DNA from: Rhodosporidiobolus odoratus | Taxonomy: Eukaryota > Basidiomycota > Microbotryomycetes > Sporidiobolales > Sporidiobolaceae | Direction of reading: 5' to 3' | NCBI GenBank assembly: GCA_034387635.1 | Contig: JAOANU010000005.1 | Location: 682,001-746,000 of the forward strand | Length of the DNA stretch: 64,000 bases | Shown: piece by piece, positions 36,164 through 49,392 of the stretch | How positions within the stretch are numbered: the first letter of the stretch is position 1 | Layout of the letters: each line of letters starts with the position of its first letter | Position numbers and translations under genes: made by a program | Notes under the pieces: generated by a model | What the model was told of the DNA's origin: nothing | Databases searched by the model: none | The model's input: only the letters and a program-made list of their open reading frames with translations

Positions 36164-37193
36164 CTATGGGTCGTGCTGCTTGACCCAGCGTAGGAGGGTC
36201 GGGCAGCGTTCCAGGGCGGGACGAAGGACAGTGTCGCATGCGGCAGGGAGAATACGGATGATCGACAAGAGAGCATAGAGGAGGGCGTCGAGGCGTGTTG
36301 GGGAGCTGCGGAAGGCCAAGAATGGATTGACGTTTGCCTGATGAGATGGGGCAGGACAACGGGACGCACCTTGCTCCGGCGAACCACTCTCCCTGACCTT
36401 CCTTCGCCTTGATTTTAACCTCCAGCGCCTCAATAGTCTCTGCAGCCTCCCGCTCGACCTCTTCCAGATCCAGCACTGTCCCTTTGCCGACCTTGCCGCC
36501 CCTCAATCGCTTGACCTCCTCGATCCTATCCCGTCTCTCGTTCCAGTTCAGCAACGTGCCTGCACATGCTGACAGAAATGGCTTGTCGCGTGGTGGGACG
36601 ACGGAAGGGGCGGTTCCAGCTGGAGAAAGGTAGAGAGCGCAAAGGACGGCGGGCAGAAGGGTGGTTTCGATGAGGGAAGTGTAGGCTTGATGAATCGGGT
36701 CGCGGGAAGCTGTTCCAGTCGCGGTCTCATCCGGTTGAGGTGTACCGAATCCGCTGCCCGCCCCGCTAGTCCTCTTCCCTTTTCCAGCTCCTGTCGAGGC
36801 CGCCGCTTGCTTCTTTGACATCCACGCATCAACCTCGTCACCGACGAGCAGGTCCCCATCTTCCGTGTGCACAGCAGGCAAGTGTCCTCCCGGTGCCGCC
36901 TCGACATGGTCCCCATCAACCCACCTCACTTTGCTCGTTTCGACCCCGGCAAAGCGTGCATGGGCTTGAGTCGCCCGACAGAGTGGATCGAGAGATTCCG
37001 AGTGACCGGCTGGAGGTGGTCCGCAGGCCCAGAGTTCGGCGACGGCAGGTGCAGGAGTGGTGGACAGTTGCGGAGGGAGGAGGACGAGAGGGAAGTGGGA
37101 GTAGAGGGAAACGAGTGGGGAGGGAATGACGGACACTGCAGAGCGACGGGCGCAATCAGATCGAGGCTATCCACTGGCTCGAAGTGGCTTACT
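36164..37193 (-). CDS. Metaxin/SAM37-like outer-membrane sorting subunit
   Basis: Two main exons (37135-36370 and 36305-36164) plus one base at 37193 give 302 residues. The N-terminal thioredoxin-like region LWACGPPP and DPLCRATQAHARFAGVETSK, then HLPAVHTEDGDLLVGDE, matches metaxin/Tom37. The C-terminal helical block SSPTRLDALLYALLSIIR is the metaxin GST-C signature. Such proteins belong to the SAM complex that inserts beta-barrel proteins into the mitochondrial outer membrane. The reading frame has no ATG of its own at the 5' end. Splicing base 37193 (A) to 37135-37134 (TG) creates one, giving MSVIPSPLVSLYSHF, so the start codon appears split by the intron 37192-37136. The long, Ser/Gly-rich insert in the middle is lineage-specific. 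Confidence 0.78.
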
Positions 37194-38655
37194 CGTAGCT
37201 CGCTTGTTGTTCGCGTGGGGTGGACTGAGAAGTGATGAGGAGGTCCCGCCTTTGATATCGCTACCTCGCTTGACAAGCTGACAGTCGCTTGCAGCCTCAC
37301 AAGAATTACATCTCGCTACTTAACACACCTCGAACGACCCTCGCCCCGCACCGTTGTCGACCTCCATTCGACCTTCCTCGACTACCTACTCGTCGCCGAT
37401 ATCGACAGCGGACGCCTTGCTGCGAGCAGACAGCGGCTCCACCAGAGCTTGACGTTCAGCTTGGCGGCATCTCGCCTGCACAACCTTACCGAACGTACTG
37501 CGTTCTCGACCAACTCTTGACCCCGTTCCAGGCTACGAGCCGCACAACGGGGGCAGACGGACGCAGACGGAACTTACCGTGCGCTAGAATAGCACTGTCG
37601 CAACAGGCGAGTACGTACCCACCCTTGTCAAGCAGCCACGCGCAACAGAAGTTTGGGATCCCTAGGCACCCTGCCACTGTTCATCTGCCTTTGACTTGCA
37701 TGTTCCGCCCTCTTATCCGCGGGTTCCCTCGCAAGGCAGCGTCCACATTTTTCCATCAAGCCTGCTGCGCTGCTCTTCTCCCAACCTTAGGACGGGCTCA
37801 AGGATTCCAAGCGAGTCGTCTTCGGAACAGCTGCGCTCTTTTGGCTCTGGCCGACTGCTTGCGAACGCTTTGGGCTTGACGCTGATCCCCTTCACCGCCC
37901 GCTTTCAGCATTTTCCGCCTCCCTTACCGCGCCTCGCCAATTTTCCGTCACGCGTGGCCACCCCCATGCAGGCACGACCCTGACAAGCAGCAACAACGCC
38001 TTGAAACTGTCATGACGCTCTGGCGAAGCAACGCCCTAAGACGACGGACTTTGCTTGGACTCTGCTTACTCACACGCGGAAAGAGCGGCGTTCTACTTCG
38101 ACCTCCTGTGACCGGTGACCTCAGAAGCAAGGTGTAGAGAAGTTGAAACTGCAGCTCCTTGAGGAGAAGGTAGAGAAGGTAGGCGGCAAGAGGTAAGAGG
38201 AGCTAGCCCGAAGAAAGCAGGCGACGAAGTAGCAGTCGTCGAGGCAGCTACCGTGGCAGCTACATATGAAGCCGGCGCAATGCAGTTTGGGGTGTTTGGA
38301 TTGACCCCCACGCTCGAGAGCAAGGGATGCCGGAAGTCCCGGGCAGCACAGTCCACAAATCATCTGGCCCCTGTGGTTAGTCGAGTGACTTGTTGTTGTT
38401 GTGTTTGGGTTCTGGTCCAGGCGTGCTTCCCCCCAACTTCTCCTCACTTGCTCCGCACTCTCCAAGAGCAGCGCACCCGTCCCGCTGTCGCTTGACAACA
38501 GCGAGCATCCCTATCATCAGCCGCGCTTGTGTCTTCGCCGTTGCTGGGAGTTTGGCGCGCCAACCGGCAGTTCCTCTTCCCTCGACTTACCTCGCATCCT
38601 CAGTAAAATCTCCGCACGACTTCCTCCGGCTATTCACCTGCTTCTCTCGACGACA
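37194..38655. promoter_or_regulatory. Long divergent intergenic region with a coding-like remnant
   Basis: 1462 bases between the metaxin-like gene and the DUF1752 gene. At about 37240-37510 one plus-strand frame has strong coding bias (TVVDLHSTFLDYLLVADIDS, then LTFSLAASRLHNLTERT). It lacks an ATG, and the frame is closed soon after by stops. The remainder shows no gene. Both promoters must lie here. Confidence 0.4.
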
Positions 38656-41474
38656 ATGCATTCCCATCTCGCGATCCATGTACTCGCCCTCGCACCTGAT
38701 AGCCTTGCAAGCCTCGGCGAACTTGACAATGACTCGCTATCCGAACTCTGGGCCGGTGAGCGCTCTCTTTCATCCCCTTCTCCGCCCTCGAGGTGCCCGC
38801 CTCTCGCACCTCTCGCAACGCCGATTTGATTGATCGCATGTCCGTAACAGTCTTCACAAAATGCAAGGACAGCCTGCAGAACGGCCGCCGCCTCGAGAAC
38901 CTCACCTGGCGGCTCCTCGGACGGAGAGAGGGCAAAGCCGGCGCGTGCAGCTCAGACGCCGACTTGACGGCAGCGCGCGCCGAGGAGATCAAGGCCGATG
39001 CCGCAGAGGCTGGTTGGAGCGATGCCGAATGGGAGGAAACGTCGGATGAAGATAGCGAGGACGAGCCGCTCGAGCCGGAGCGTATCGGTCGGCCGCCAGC
39101 AGCAACCAGCGCCATTTCCCCCAAGCACGCCTCTCCCCCACCCCGAGCATCTCAGCCACGCGCACGAACAGCGTCGGTGCCCGCTGATCCGTCCGCCGTG
39201 GCGAAAGAGGTGGCTCAGCGGCCACCTTTCCGGCGAGGCGGTTCTCGAGACTGGAAGTCCGCCCCAGTCCTCACTGGCGGATCTCTCCAGCGGATGATCA
39301 CGGATCTGCAGAGATTGCCGGATCTCTCGGCGCTGCGGAGCGGAAAGGCTAGGAGTTTGCACGAGGTCAGCGTTGCGCCGTCAAAACCGCCTCTCGGGTC
39401 GAGAGGATCTAGCGCGCCCGACAACCTCAATGCGGCATCCCTCTCACGACCTGCGACTCCACCATCAGTAGAGCTGATAGCGACCAAGATCGACGCCCTC
39501 ACCCAGACGTCCCCAACCCGCTCTCAGCGTGCTTCCCCCGTCCGTTCCCCTTGCATGTCCCGCTCTGCCTCGACTCCTTCGCACCCTACCACTTCGGCAT
39601 CCACCATCACCGTAACCGCTCCTTCCCCCGCCGTCACCGCTTCTCATCGCCGCGTTCCTTCCACGTTGACCATGTCCGCTATTCCTGCTTCGCGCCGCTC
39701 TCGCCCACCATCTCCGTCTCCCTCGCCGCCTTCTCCACCTCCGGTACTGCGTCTCACGCCTACCGAGACGGCGATGATGGCGCTGTCCAACTCGCGAAAT
39801 CAAAGCGACGCCAACTTGTACCGGCGAACGCAGAGCACGGCGGAACTTGCCGCGTCCTTCAAGCCAGCAAGCTTCGTCAAGGGCTTCAACCCTTGTCCTT
39901 CCTCGCTCGAAGCTCATCCGCGACCCGGCTCCATCGCACCTCCGCCTACCCCCGCTACCCACCCCGCCGCTCTTGCTCCCAGCCCGAAAACTCCCGCTCC
40001 TTCTCCCGCTTCCGTCGTTTCTCCTTCCGCTCTCCGTACCGCTACGCCCGCCAAGGTTGCGCCTCCTCGCTCTACAGGTCTCACTCCAAGTTTGTCGACC
40101 GGAAGGCCCAAGCCGCCGGGCACGGGCAAGAAGATCTTCTTCATTTCGTCACCCGAGTCGGATGAAGACCATTCGAGCCGATCGAGGGAGTCGGGCAAGA
40201 TGTGCGTAGTCATTACCCCGCCATCTGCTGCCAAGCCGGCGCTGAAACAGCCGGCAAGTGGAGGAAATGGAAAGGGAAAGGCGCCGGCGCAGGATGTGCA
40301 GGAGGCGACCGACGACGATGCGTGGGGTTCAGAGGATGACGATCAGGATGCCTCTTCTGGTTGGGGCAGCGAGTACTCGACGGACAGCGATATTGCGCGC
40401 AACTCCGCCGCCACCGGATCCGGCCGCGCTGCTGCCGCTCGTCGCCCTGGCCTCGATTTCGCGAAGCGTGCGCCAAGCGAGGTGCTGGCCCGCACGGCAT
40501 CGACGGCGTCCATGGGCCAACCCGGGGAGCTCAAGCCGCGCCCGCCTGGCCTGCTCTCGCAGATCTTCCACCCCGAGCAGTTCCTCGAGGACTCTGACCG
40601 CCCCCACTCAACCGCCGATCTCCTTCGCCGCAACCACAAGAGTCTCTCCGCCCTTCCTACCCTAAGCCAGCTTCGTCCCAGCAAGTCTGCCGCAGTTCTC
40701 ACCAACCCTCGAGCGACTCACCAGCGAAGCAAGAGTTATCTGAAGGGGAAACCGGAGGACGTCGAGCTCGAGTCTAGCTCGGAGGAGGAGGATGAACGGC
40801 CAGCGAAGAAGGCTCCTTCACCGAAGCTGCCTACACCGCCGAGTCAGGAGGAGCGTTCCTCGGATTACGAAGACATGGACGACGACGCTTCTTCCTCTGC
40901 CGAGTCAGCCGCCGCCCTCCTAGCCCGTCGTCAACGCCTCGCCGCCGAGCTCGAAGCTCAATCGGCCGGTCTCGCTCCGCCTCAAACACCCCGCACTACC
41001 CGCCGCGCCATGCTCGCTACCGAATTGAGCGAATCCCTCCGTCGCAACCTTCTCTGGGAGCGTCAGACTCGTAACCGCGCTATGGGTGGCGCCGCTCCTC
41101 GTCGTCCTCAGGTGCCAGGACAGCCTCTCCCCCAGCGTCCTGCAAGCTCTACCCAACTAGCTCCTCCTTCCGCTCCTTCCGGCGTGCCTCGCGTTCAAGC
41201 CGGGGCCGAAGGCGTTCGAGCTCCTTACCCTTCTCCCGCTACCCGCCTTTCCCCACCAAATCAAGCGTCCCAGGGTGCTCCGCCTCGTCGAGTCGCATCG
41301 TCGGCTGCGCTTACTCGTCGGCATACAACGGGAACAGGGTTGTACCTTACGGCGCAAACGGCTGGATTGGCGCAGGCTCGTGGGGCCGATAGCGAGTCGG
41401 ACGTGAGCGAGACGGAGGATGAAGATGGAACTCAGTCGCCGGCGGAGGTGTTCCGAGGTAGGACTGTCTGGTGA
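38656..41474 (+). CDS. DUF1752 (GATA-like domain) protein, largely disordered
   Basis: Two exons (38656-38755 and 38851-41474) give 907 residues. The N-terminus SLSELWAVFTKCKDSLQNGR followed by RLENLTWRLLGR is the short DUF1752 domain found at the N-terminus of AreA-type nitrogen regulators and in yeast PP1-regulator-like proteins. The intron splits it after ELWA. The rest is Ser/Pro-rich with acidic islands (WEETSDEDSEDEP), a Lys/Arg-rich FFISSPESDEDHSSRS block, and WGSEDDDQDASSGWGSEYS, resembling fungal nutrient-signalling adaptors. No GATA zinc finger is present, so it is not itself a GATA factor. A role in carbon or nitrogen repression signalling is inferred from the domain only. Confidence 0.78.
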
Positions 41475-41941
41475 GGTGAAGGTGATCGGCGCACTTCTTT
41501 CTTTCTTTCCCCCATCTCCAACCTCTAGCTTCAGGTTTAATCGCGTCTTGGTCTTTTCTATTCCCCCTTGTAATACCTCCTGTCCTCATGTCTATCTCTC
41601 TCGTCCTACTCACGCTTCAACACTCTCAAACCACTTGCATATTCCCTCTGCCCCCTACTCTCATTCACCCTTTCACGGAGTCATCGTTCTTGCTAGTCAA
41701 CTTGTCTTCGCTGTGCTTCTCTTGTTGTTACGACCAGGCCCGCCTTGCGCATTCTTGTACTTTCTCCTCACCTGCAGAATTGGCAACCTGATTGACCAAG
41801 TCCTTCGCTCTCTTCCAGCGAGAGAAGAAGAATCTGCTTTGCGCTCGCTCACGAGCTTCATCGCTCTCTCCTCGACTACTTGGGGCATCGCATAAGAAGT
41901 GATCCATCATGAGGTGCTTGCGAGCTAAGTTCCGCTGTCGG
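41475..41941. other. Convergent intergenic region
   Basis: 467 bases, pyrimidine-rich, between the DUF1752 gene and TRM6; both 3' ends lie here and no gene was recognised. Confidence 0.4.
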
Positions 41942-43879
41942 CTACGCTTCCGTCGGCGCCTCCGCTGCTAGTTCCCGCTCTACCTTCATACTGACCTCTC
42001 CGTCTCCTTCCCGTGCAGCCTCCTTCGCCGCCTCCCCACTCTTCTCCACCCTCACCTTCTTCGCCGCATTCTCCCGACTCCGCTCCCCTCCCGCTCCACC
42101 ACCTCCCGCCTTCCGCTTCTTCTTACCAAACGTCGCCGAGTTGGCCTCTTCATTCTCGAGCACCCTCAAACAGCTAAGGATGAACCCTCCACTGGCCATG
42201 CCTTGCATTTCGGGGTGAGCCCGTCCGGGTAGGACTTGGTACCTGCGGAGGAAGGGCTCGTGGATGGTAGGGACGAGGAAGGCCGGGTGGGAACGAAGGG
42301 GAAGGAGGGCGTTGAAGAGGATCTGTGTGCGCGGCAGAGTCGGTTTCCAGCGAACGCGAGAGTGAGGATAGGAGCAGGGTCAGAGACAGACCTGGACATG
42401 GGGGGAGTAGACGACGATAGGTGCGGAACCAGAGATTCGAGGTAGCAGTCGTTCGATGATCGAGTAAGGCTCGTATTCCGTTGCCAGAATGACTCTGCGA
42501 GTGAGAAGGCTTCAGCGGTGGTTCATAAGTAAAAGAGGGACATTCGACGTACCCATCGTACTCTCCCCGGAAAAAGTCTGCGCGCGCCTCCTTGGCCTTC
42601 TCATACGTCTGCCTCCGCTTCTTGAGCTTGCTGTTATCCCGAGAATTCCTCTTCGGCGGTGCTCCTTCAGGTACTTCCTCGAGTTCCAGAGGCAGATCAG
42701 GCGGTGTCCAGCTTTCTTCGGTAGCAGCCCAGTGGAGAGAGGCGACGGGGGCGAGGTCCGAGGGGGAGAAATTGAAGGAGTCGAGGAGGTGAAGGTCGGG
42801 AGGAGAATCGGCGTCGTTGATCAGGGTAATCCGACCTTGGCCTGCAGGGGTGGATGAATGAGATTACCACTGAGCAAGAGTGCGAGCGAAACTAGCTTAC
42901 CTGCCATCCGCTCAACCGCAGCCGCGACAATCATCCCGCCGATGTTCTCGACCACCAACAGTCGACTTCCTGGACGGACGTTCGCCATCAGCAGCATGTT
43001 GGCGAGCGTGTCGGGGCGAAGTTCGCGAGTCTTGGAAGGAACCTTCTCAAAGTTGTACTGGGCGATCTCGTGGACAGTAGGTTCGAGAGGTGTGAAGAGT
43101 TGAAGGTATCTGCGGAGAGGCGATGCGACATAAGACGGGGAAGCCTCGGAGCAGGAGAAGACGATACGCACTTGGCTTCCTTCCTCTTCAGGTACTTTTG
43201 CTTGCTGAACTCCGTCTTGAGCTCGTACGAGTTGTGCTCCTCGATCTGCTTCTGAATGATTTCCTGCAGAGCAAAGGTGGTCAGGTGAAGGAGGACACGC
43301 GGAAATAGAGAGAGGAACGCACTCGTCCAGTTGCTCCGCTCGCTTTCAATGCCTTGATGTCGACGAAAGTGAGTGTCTGAGCTCCCTGGCTCTTGATGAA
43401 TTCGTTGTTGGCCTCGGTCTCCTCTGCTTGCCGATACCATGAATCAGCCTGGTCACAGAGGAAGTAGCGGGAAAAGGGGAGTCGAACCGATTTCCTTCAA
43501 GGTCGCCTGGACCGTTGCGAGCGTGCCGCCTTCAAGAATCTCGTAAGTGTGACCGTAGGGTTTGCCCACGAGTTCCTTGGCCTTGAAGCTGCCATACTTG
43601 CCGAGGGCGACGCTGCTACAGAAGTTTGGCGAGCGAGGTCAGCTCGCGTTCTTCTCGCGTTGCACGCGCGTTGGTTGTATGGAGAGATGCAGCGTACCCA
43701 GTTGGATTGATCTTGATAGGCTTCACAATACCAGATGGGAGTTTGAGGAGAACATTGTCGCCTGTCCGGATGAGGGAACGAGATGAAGAAGTTGAAGCGG
43801 TCGAAGGCACAGCCGGAGTTGCGACTGCCGTGGGAGGTACAGAGGATGCTTCTGTATCTACTGGTGCGGTGTCTGCCAT
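41942..43879 (-). CDS. TRM6: tRNA (adenine-58-N1) methyltransferase non-catalytic subunit
   Basis: Eight exons (43879-43698, 43615-43488, 43423-43323, 43263-43172, 43109-42901, 42841-42553, 42494-42392, 42322-41942) give 494 residues. TRM6 (GCD10) binds tRNA in the Trm6-Trm61 tetramer that makes m1A58, needed for initiator tRNA stability. Family blocks: LIRTGDNVLLKLPSG, LGKYGSFKAKELVGKPYG, the signature GREIIQKQIEEHNSYELKTE with FSKQKYLKRKEAKY, then NMLLMANVRPGSRLLVVEN, VILATEYEPYSIIERLLP, and the C-terminal FLRRYQVLPGRAHPEMQG. The Rossmann-like domain lacks an intact SAM motif, as expected for this subunit. The C-terminus is a basic Lys/Gly tail. The start lies only 86 bases from the divergent GH47 gene. 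Confidence 0.95.
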
Positions 43880-43965
43880 ACTTTGTGGGTGTCGAGGTCG
43901 AGTATAAGCGATAACAACTGCGAAACCCTCTCTCACCTTGCTCCGATCCACTCGTTCCACACACA
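43880..43965. promoter_or_regulatory. Very short bidirectional promoter (TRM6 / GH47)
   Basis: Only 86 bases separate the start codons of two divergent genes. The core promoters must overlap or extend into the opposite coding exon. Confidence 0.5.
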
Positions 43966-46534
<2,569 letters not shown>

Positions 46535-46739
46535 GCGCTGGACGCTCTCGTTCGTAGGCCGTAGAGTAGTCTTTCTCGAATGGAAAAAAAGCAGTATGGA
46601 GCCCTTTCTTTGCTTTGTTACTCTGGGCATGCCCGACATCTGGCAAAAGGCATACATGCGAGACTCTCCACAAACGAGGGCCATACCTGAGCGACTCTTA
46701 GTACATCGGCTGCGTTCAATCTTTACTATCGGCCTGAGT

Positions 46740-47790
46740 CCAATCTTGATGGCTTTTAACCCTTGAGGCGGCAACTCCTTCTCCGCAAAGTCCAGCAAGC
46801 TGAAGTATGCCTTGACAACATGAGGCTGCTCCGGTGTCTCACCAGCAATCTGTCCCAACGGCTGATTCTTCGTCAGCGTGAACAGGACGAGGGTTTATGG
46901 CGCAATTCGGTAGCCCAGGGTGCGGTAGGAAGGATTTGAGGAACGACGTCGTGTTGTAGGTCTATTTCAACTTGGGAGAGGAGGGTGAAAGGCCGTCGCG
47001 TTCACCGCTGGCGCGGTCTAGGTTCATAAAGTTGAACAACTCGGATTTGTTGCAGGACGCCGTCGCGGTTAATCTTGGGCGGTACCGGAGGCCGGAGGAG
47101 GGTCGGGGTTGACGGCCCAGTCAATGAGCTCCTGTATGAAGGGATTTGTCAGATGTCGATCATATCGAATTGAGAACAAATAGCTACTCGAAGGAGGAAA
47201 AAGGACTGGGAGAGTAAAAGTGCTTACCTCTGCCGACCTCACTTTGAGCAACATCAATGCAGGAAAGATCGCGTCGTACAGACTGTGTTTCTTCCCATTC
47301 GCATAGGTCATCGACTTGCGCTGGCAAGTTCGCTTTGCCCTCTCCGTTTCTTCAGCGTCCAAGGGCGGTGCTTGGAATGGGTTCCCCTTGGGTTCGCAGA
47401 CCTTCTTGTGCGTCTTCCAAATCTGCTGTGATCGTCAGGTGAGACTTCTCAGCGTGCCGGCGGGAGGAACGGAACGCACCAACTTCTGATGTTCTGGAGA
47501 GCAGAAGGGGAGCACAGCCTGCAACGGCGCAGGGAGAGCAGCGGGTGCTTGTAGGCTGACTACAGATACAGCTGGGAAGCTGCGATTTGTCTGACACGAC
47601 TTGCGATGAGGGGGAAGAAAGCGGTGCAGGCCGAGGAGAAAAGTTGAGGAAAACCAGGCTGCGATCTTGCTGGCAGACTCACCTTGACGCGGCCAACACA
47701 GACAGCTTTGCCAGCAGCCAGACTCGTAGGAGGCAGGCTTGGAGGAGCGCAGCACGAGAAAGGAAGACAATGCGATTGAACAACTGTGAG
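46740..47790 (-). pseudogene. Frameshifted MYND zinc-finger gene
   Basis: The minus strand holds pieces of a MYND-finger protein in different frames. STRCSPCAVAG (about 47553-47521) carries the first Cys pair, but FCSPEHQKL, the expected continuation, lies one base out of frame with no room for an intron. After a normal intron, IWKTHKKVC and EPKGNPFQAPPLDAEETERA follow (47420-47330), then LYDAIFPALMLLKVRSAE and, across a further intron, ELIDWAVNPDPPPA. Further down, VEIDLQHDVVPQILPTAPWA and LVLFTLTKNQPLGQIAGETP clearly belong together but are in different frames, and in-frame stops intervene. No ATG start is found next to GPI11. MYND proteins bind proline-rich partners. Several independent breaks make a decayed gene more likely than one sequence error. 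Confidence 0.6.
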
Positions 47791-47817
47791 AAAAGACAGG
47801 TTACTGCAAAGACCGCC

Positions 47818-49087
47818 CTATCGCGATTTTAAGCTCTTCTTGCCGTTACCCACCTGCTGCTCTTGCTCCCCCGCTTCTCGCACAACATCCGCAGCCGTCC
47901 TGAGCGCGCCTCGGTAGCCCGTCACAAAGAGCGAAAGGACGGAACCGGCAGCGTGACCGAAAAGGGCGCCGAGGACGCAGGTAGTGGGCCATTTCTGCGG
48001 CAGAAGGAGAATGAGCACCGTTGCAGGGTGATGAGAAGGAGGAAGAACGCACCTGCCAAGGTCGGTCCCAGTCCAACGGGATGGGAATGGCGCCACTCCA
48101 GCATCCGATGATTGCGCCCAGGGCCGGGGCAAGAAGCGCAAACTCGAGGTCATCTTCCGGACTGTGGCATGTAGTCTCAAGAGTCAGTAGCGCATTGAAG
48201 AACGGCGTAAGACAGTACGTACGAGAGCGCTGAAAAAAGCCTCAACCAGACGTAGCGCTCGTTGGTCCAGTTGAGGGGCGGAACCGCGATAGCGAGAGGC
48301 AGAACGGAGAGAATAGAGACAAGGAAGGAGAGTAGGAAGGTTTCGGTGAAGTTGCTGTGCAGACCGGGGTCAGCAGGGACAGACGCGAGGAACGCAAGGA
48401 TTGAACGTACGAAAAAAGGGGGGCACCAAGCAGAACGGCACAGACATGGAAGACAGCAGTACCACCAAGTGTCATTCCTACGGCTTGAGGCACGAACTGC
48501 AGTAGAGACTGAGCTCAGTGATAGGATGCTAGAGCGTGCAGAAAACAAAGGGTACGCACCCTCGTATCGAGCCCGCCGAGCACGTCTCCCGGCTTCTTCC
48601 TCTGCGCCGTCTTCCACACCGTCTGGTGCGGTGTGTCCCCCTTCAAAGCCCGATCCCAGAGCGCTCCAAAGCTCCCCTTGAATCCGAGGCTCTTTTTCTC
48701 CCTGACCGGTTGCTTCGGCGCTTCCACCTCGCCCTTGGCAACGGCTTCAGCAAGCTTCTTCGCGTCTCTCCTACACGTCATTGCCCAGTAGCCGAACCAT
48801 GTTTGAACGACGGCGACAAGACCGCATGCAATGGGGAGGACGGCGAGAGGGTCTTGGGTGAGGGCGGCGACAACACGTGAGAAGCCGATGAGGCTGTCGT
48901 CCTTGATGACAGTGGAGGAGGCTGCGAAGATAGAGAAGAGGACTGCGACGAGTTGTAATGGCAGTCGAGGGAGGTAATGGGCGTAAGGAAGAGGGGAAGC
49001 AGGAGACGTGGACGCTGGCTTGGATGGGCTGCCCATGGACGTCGTCGAGCTGGCTGACAGCTGGGCTGCGTTCTTCCTTTTGGCCAT
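47818..49087 (-). CDS. GPI11: GPI ethanolamine-phosphate transferase accessory subunit PIG-F
   Basis: Five exons (49087-48560, 48496-48411, 48354-48223, 48161-48053, 47994-47818) give 343 residues. PIG-F/Gpi11 is a multi-pass ER protein that partners GPI7/GPI13-type transferases adding ethanolamine phosphate to GPI mannoses. The signature is at the C-terminus: IIGCWSGAIPIPLDWDRPWQ then KWPTTCVLGALFGHAAGSVL. Several membrane helices are visible (LQLVAVLFSIFAASSTV, VLPIACGLVAVVQTWFGYW, AVGMTLGGTAVFHVCAVLLG, FLLSFLVSILSVLPLAIAV). The basic loop between helices 2 and 3 is long. The start MAKRKNAAQ is the first ATG of the frame. Confidence 0.9.
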
Positions 49088-49392
49088 CCTGCGGATGAGC
49101 AGTGACGAGGACAAGACACGAACGAAGGGATTCAAGTTGCAGCGAAAGAACTTCGAGAAGGGCAGCCGACGACTCTCCTCCAACGCCAAGGCAGCACTAC
49201 AAGCACGGGCAGACACGTTCGATGAGCGGAGGGGAAGCTGCAGAATCTCGAGCGAGGAAGGCGGAGTTCAGGCGTCTTCCATGTCTTCCGGGATTTTCTG
49301 TCCTCTGCTCACACTGTCTCCAGAGCTACCGCGAGACGCTGCTCTGCCTGCTTTGGCAGCTGTGACGACATTGCATGCTAGTGGTACTACGG

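Noticed and set aside
37289..37879. 196-codon plus-strand open frame
   Set aside because: Begins at a TTG and its codon use is poor; the coding-like signal in this area is in another frame and shorter.
38998..41357. Many long open frames on both strands over the DUF1752 gene
   Set aside because: Shadow frames caused by strong GC3 bias of the real 2.6-kb exon.
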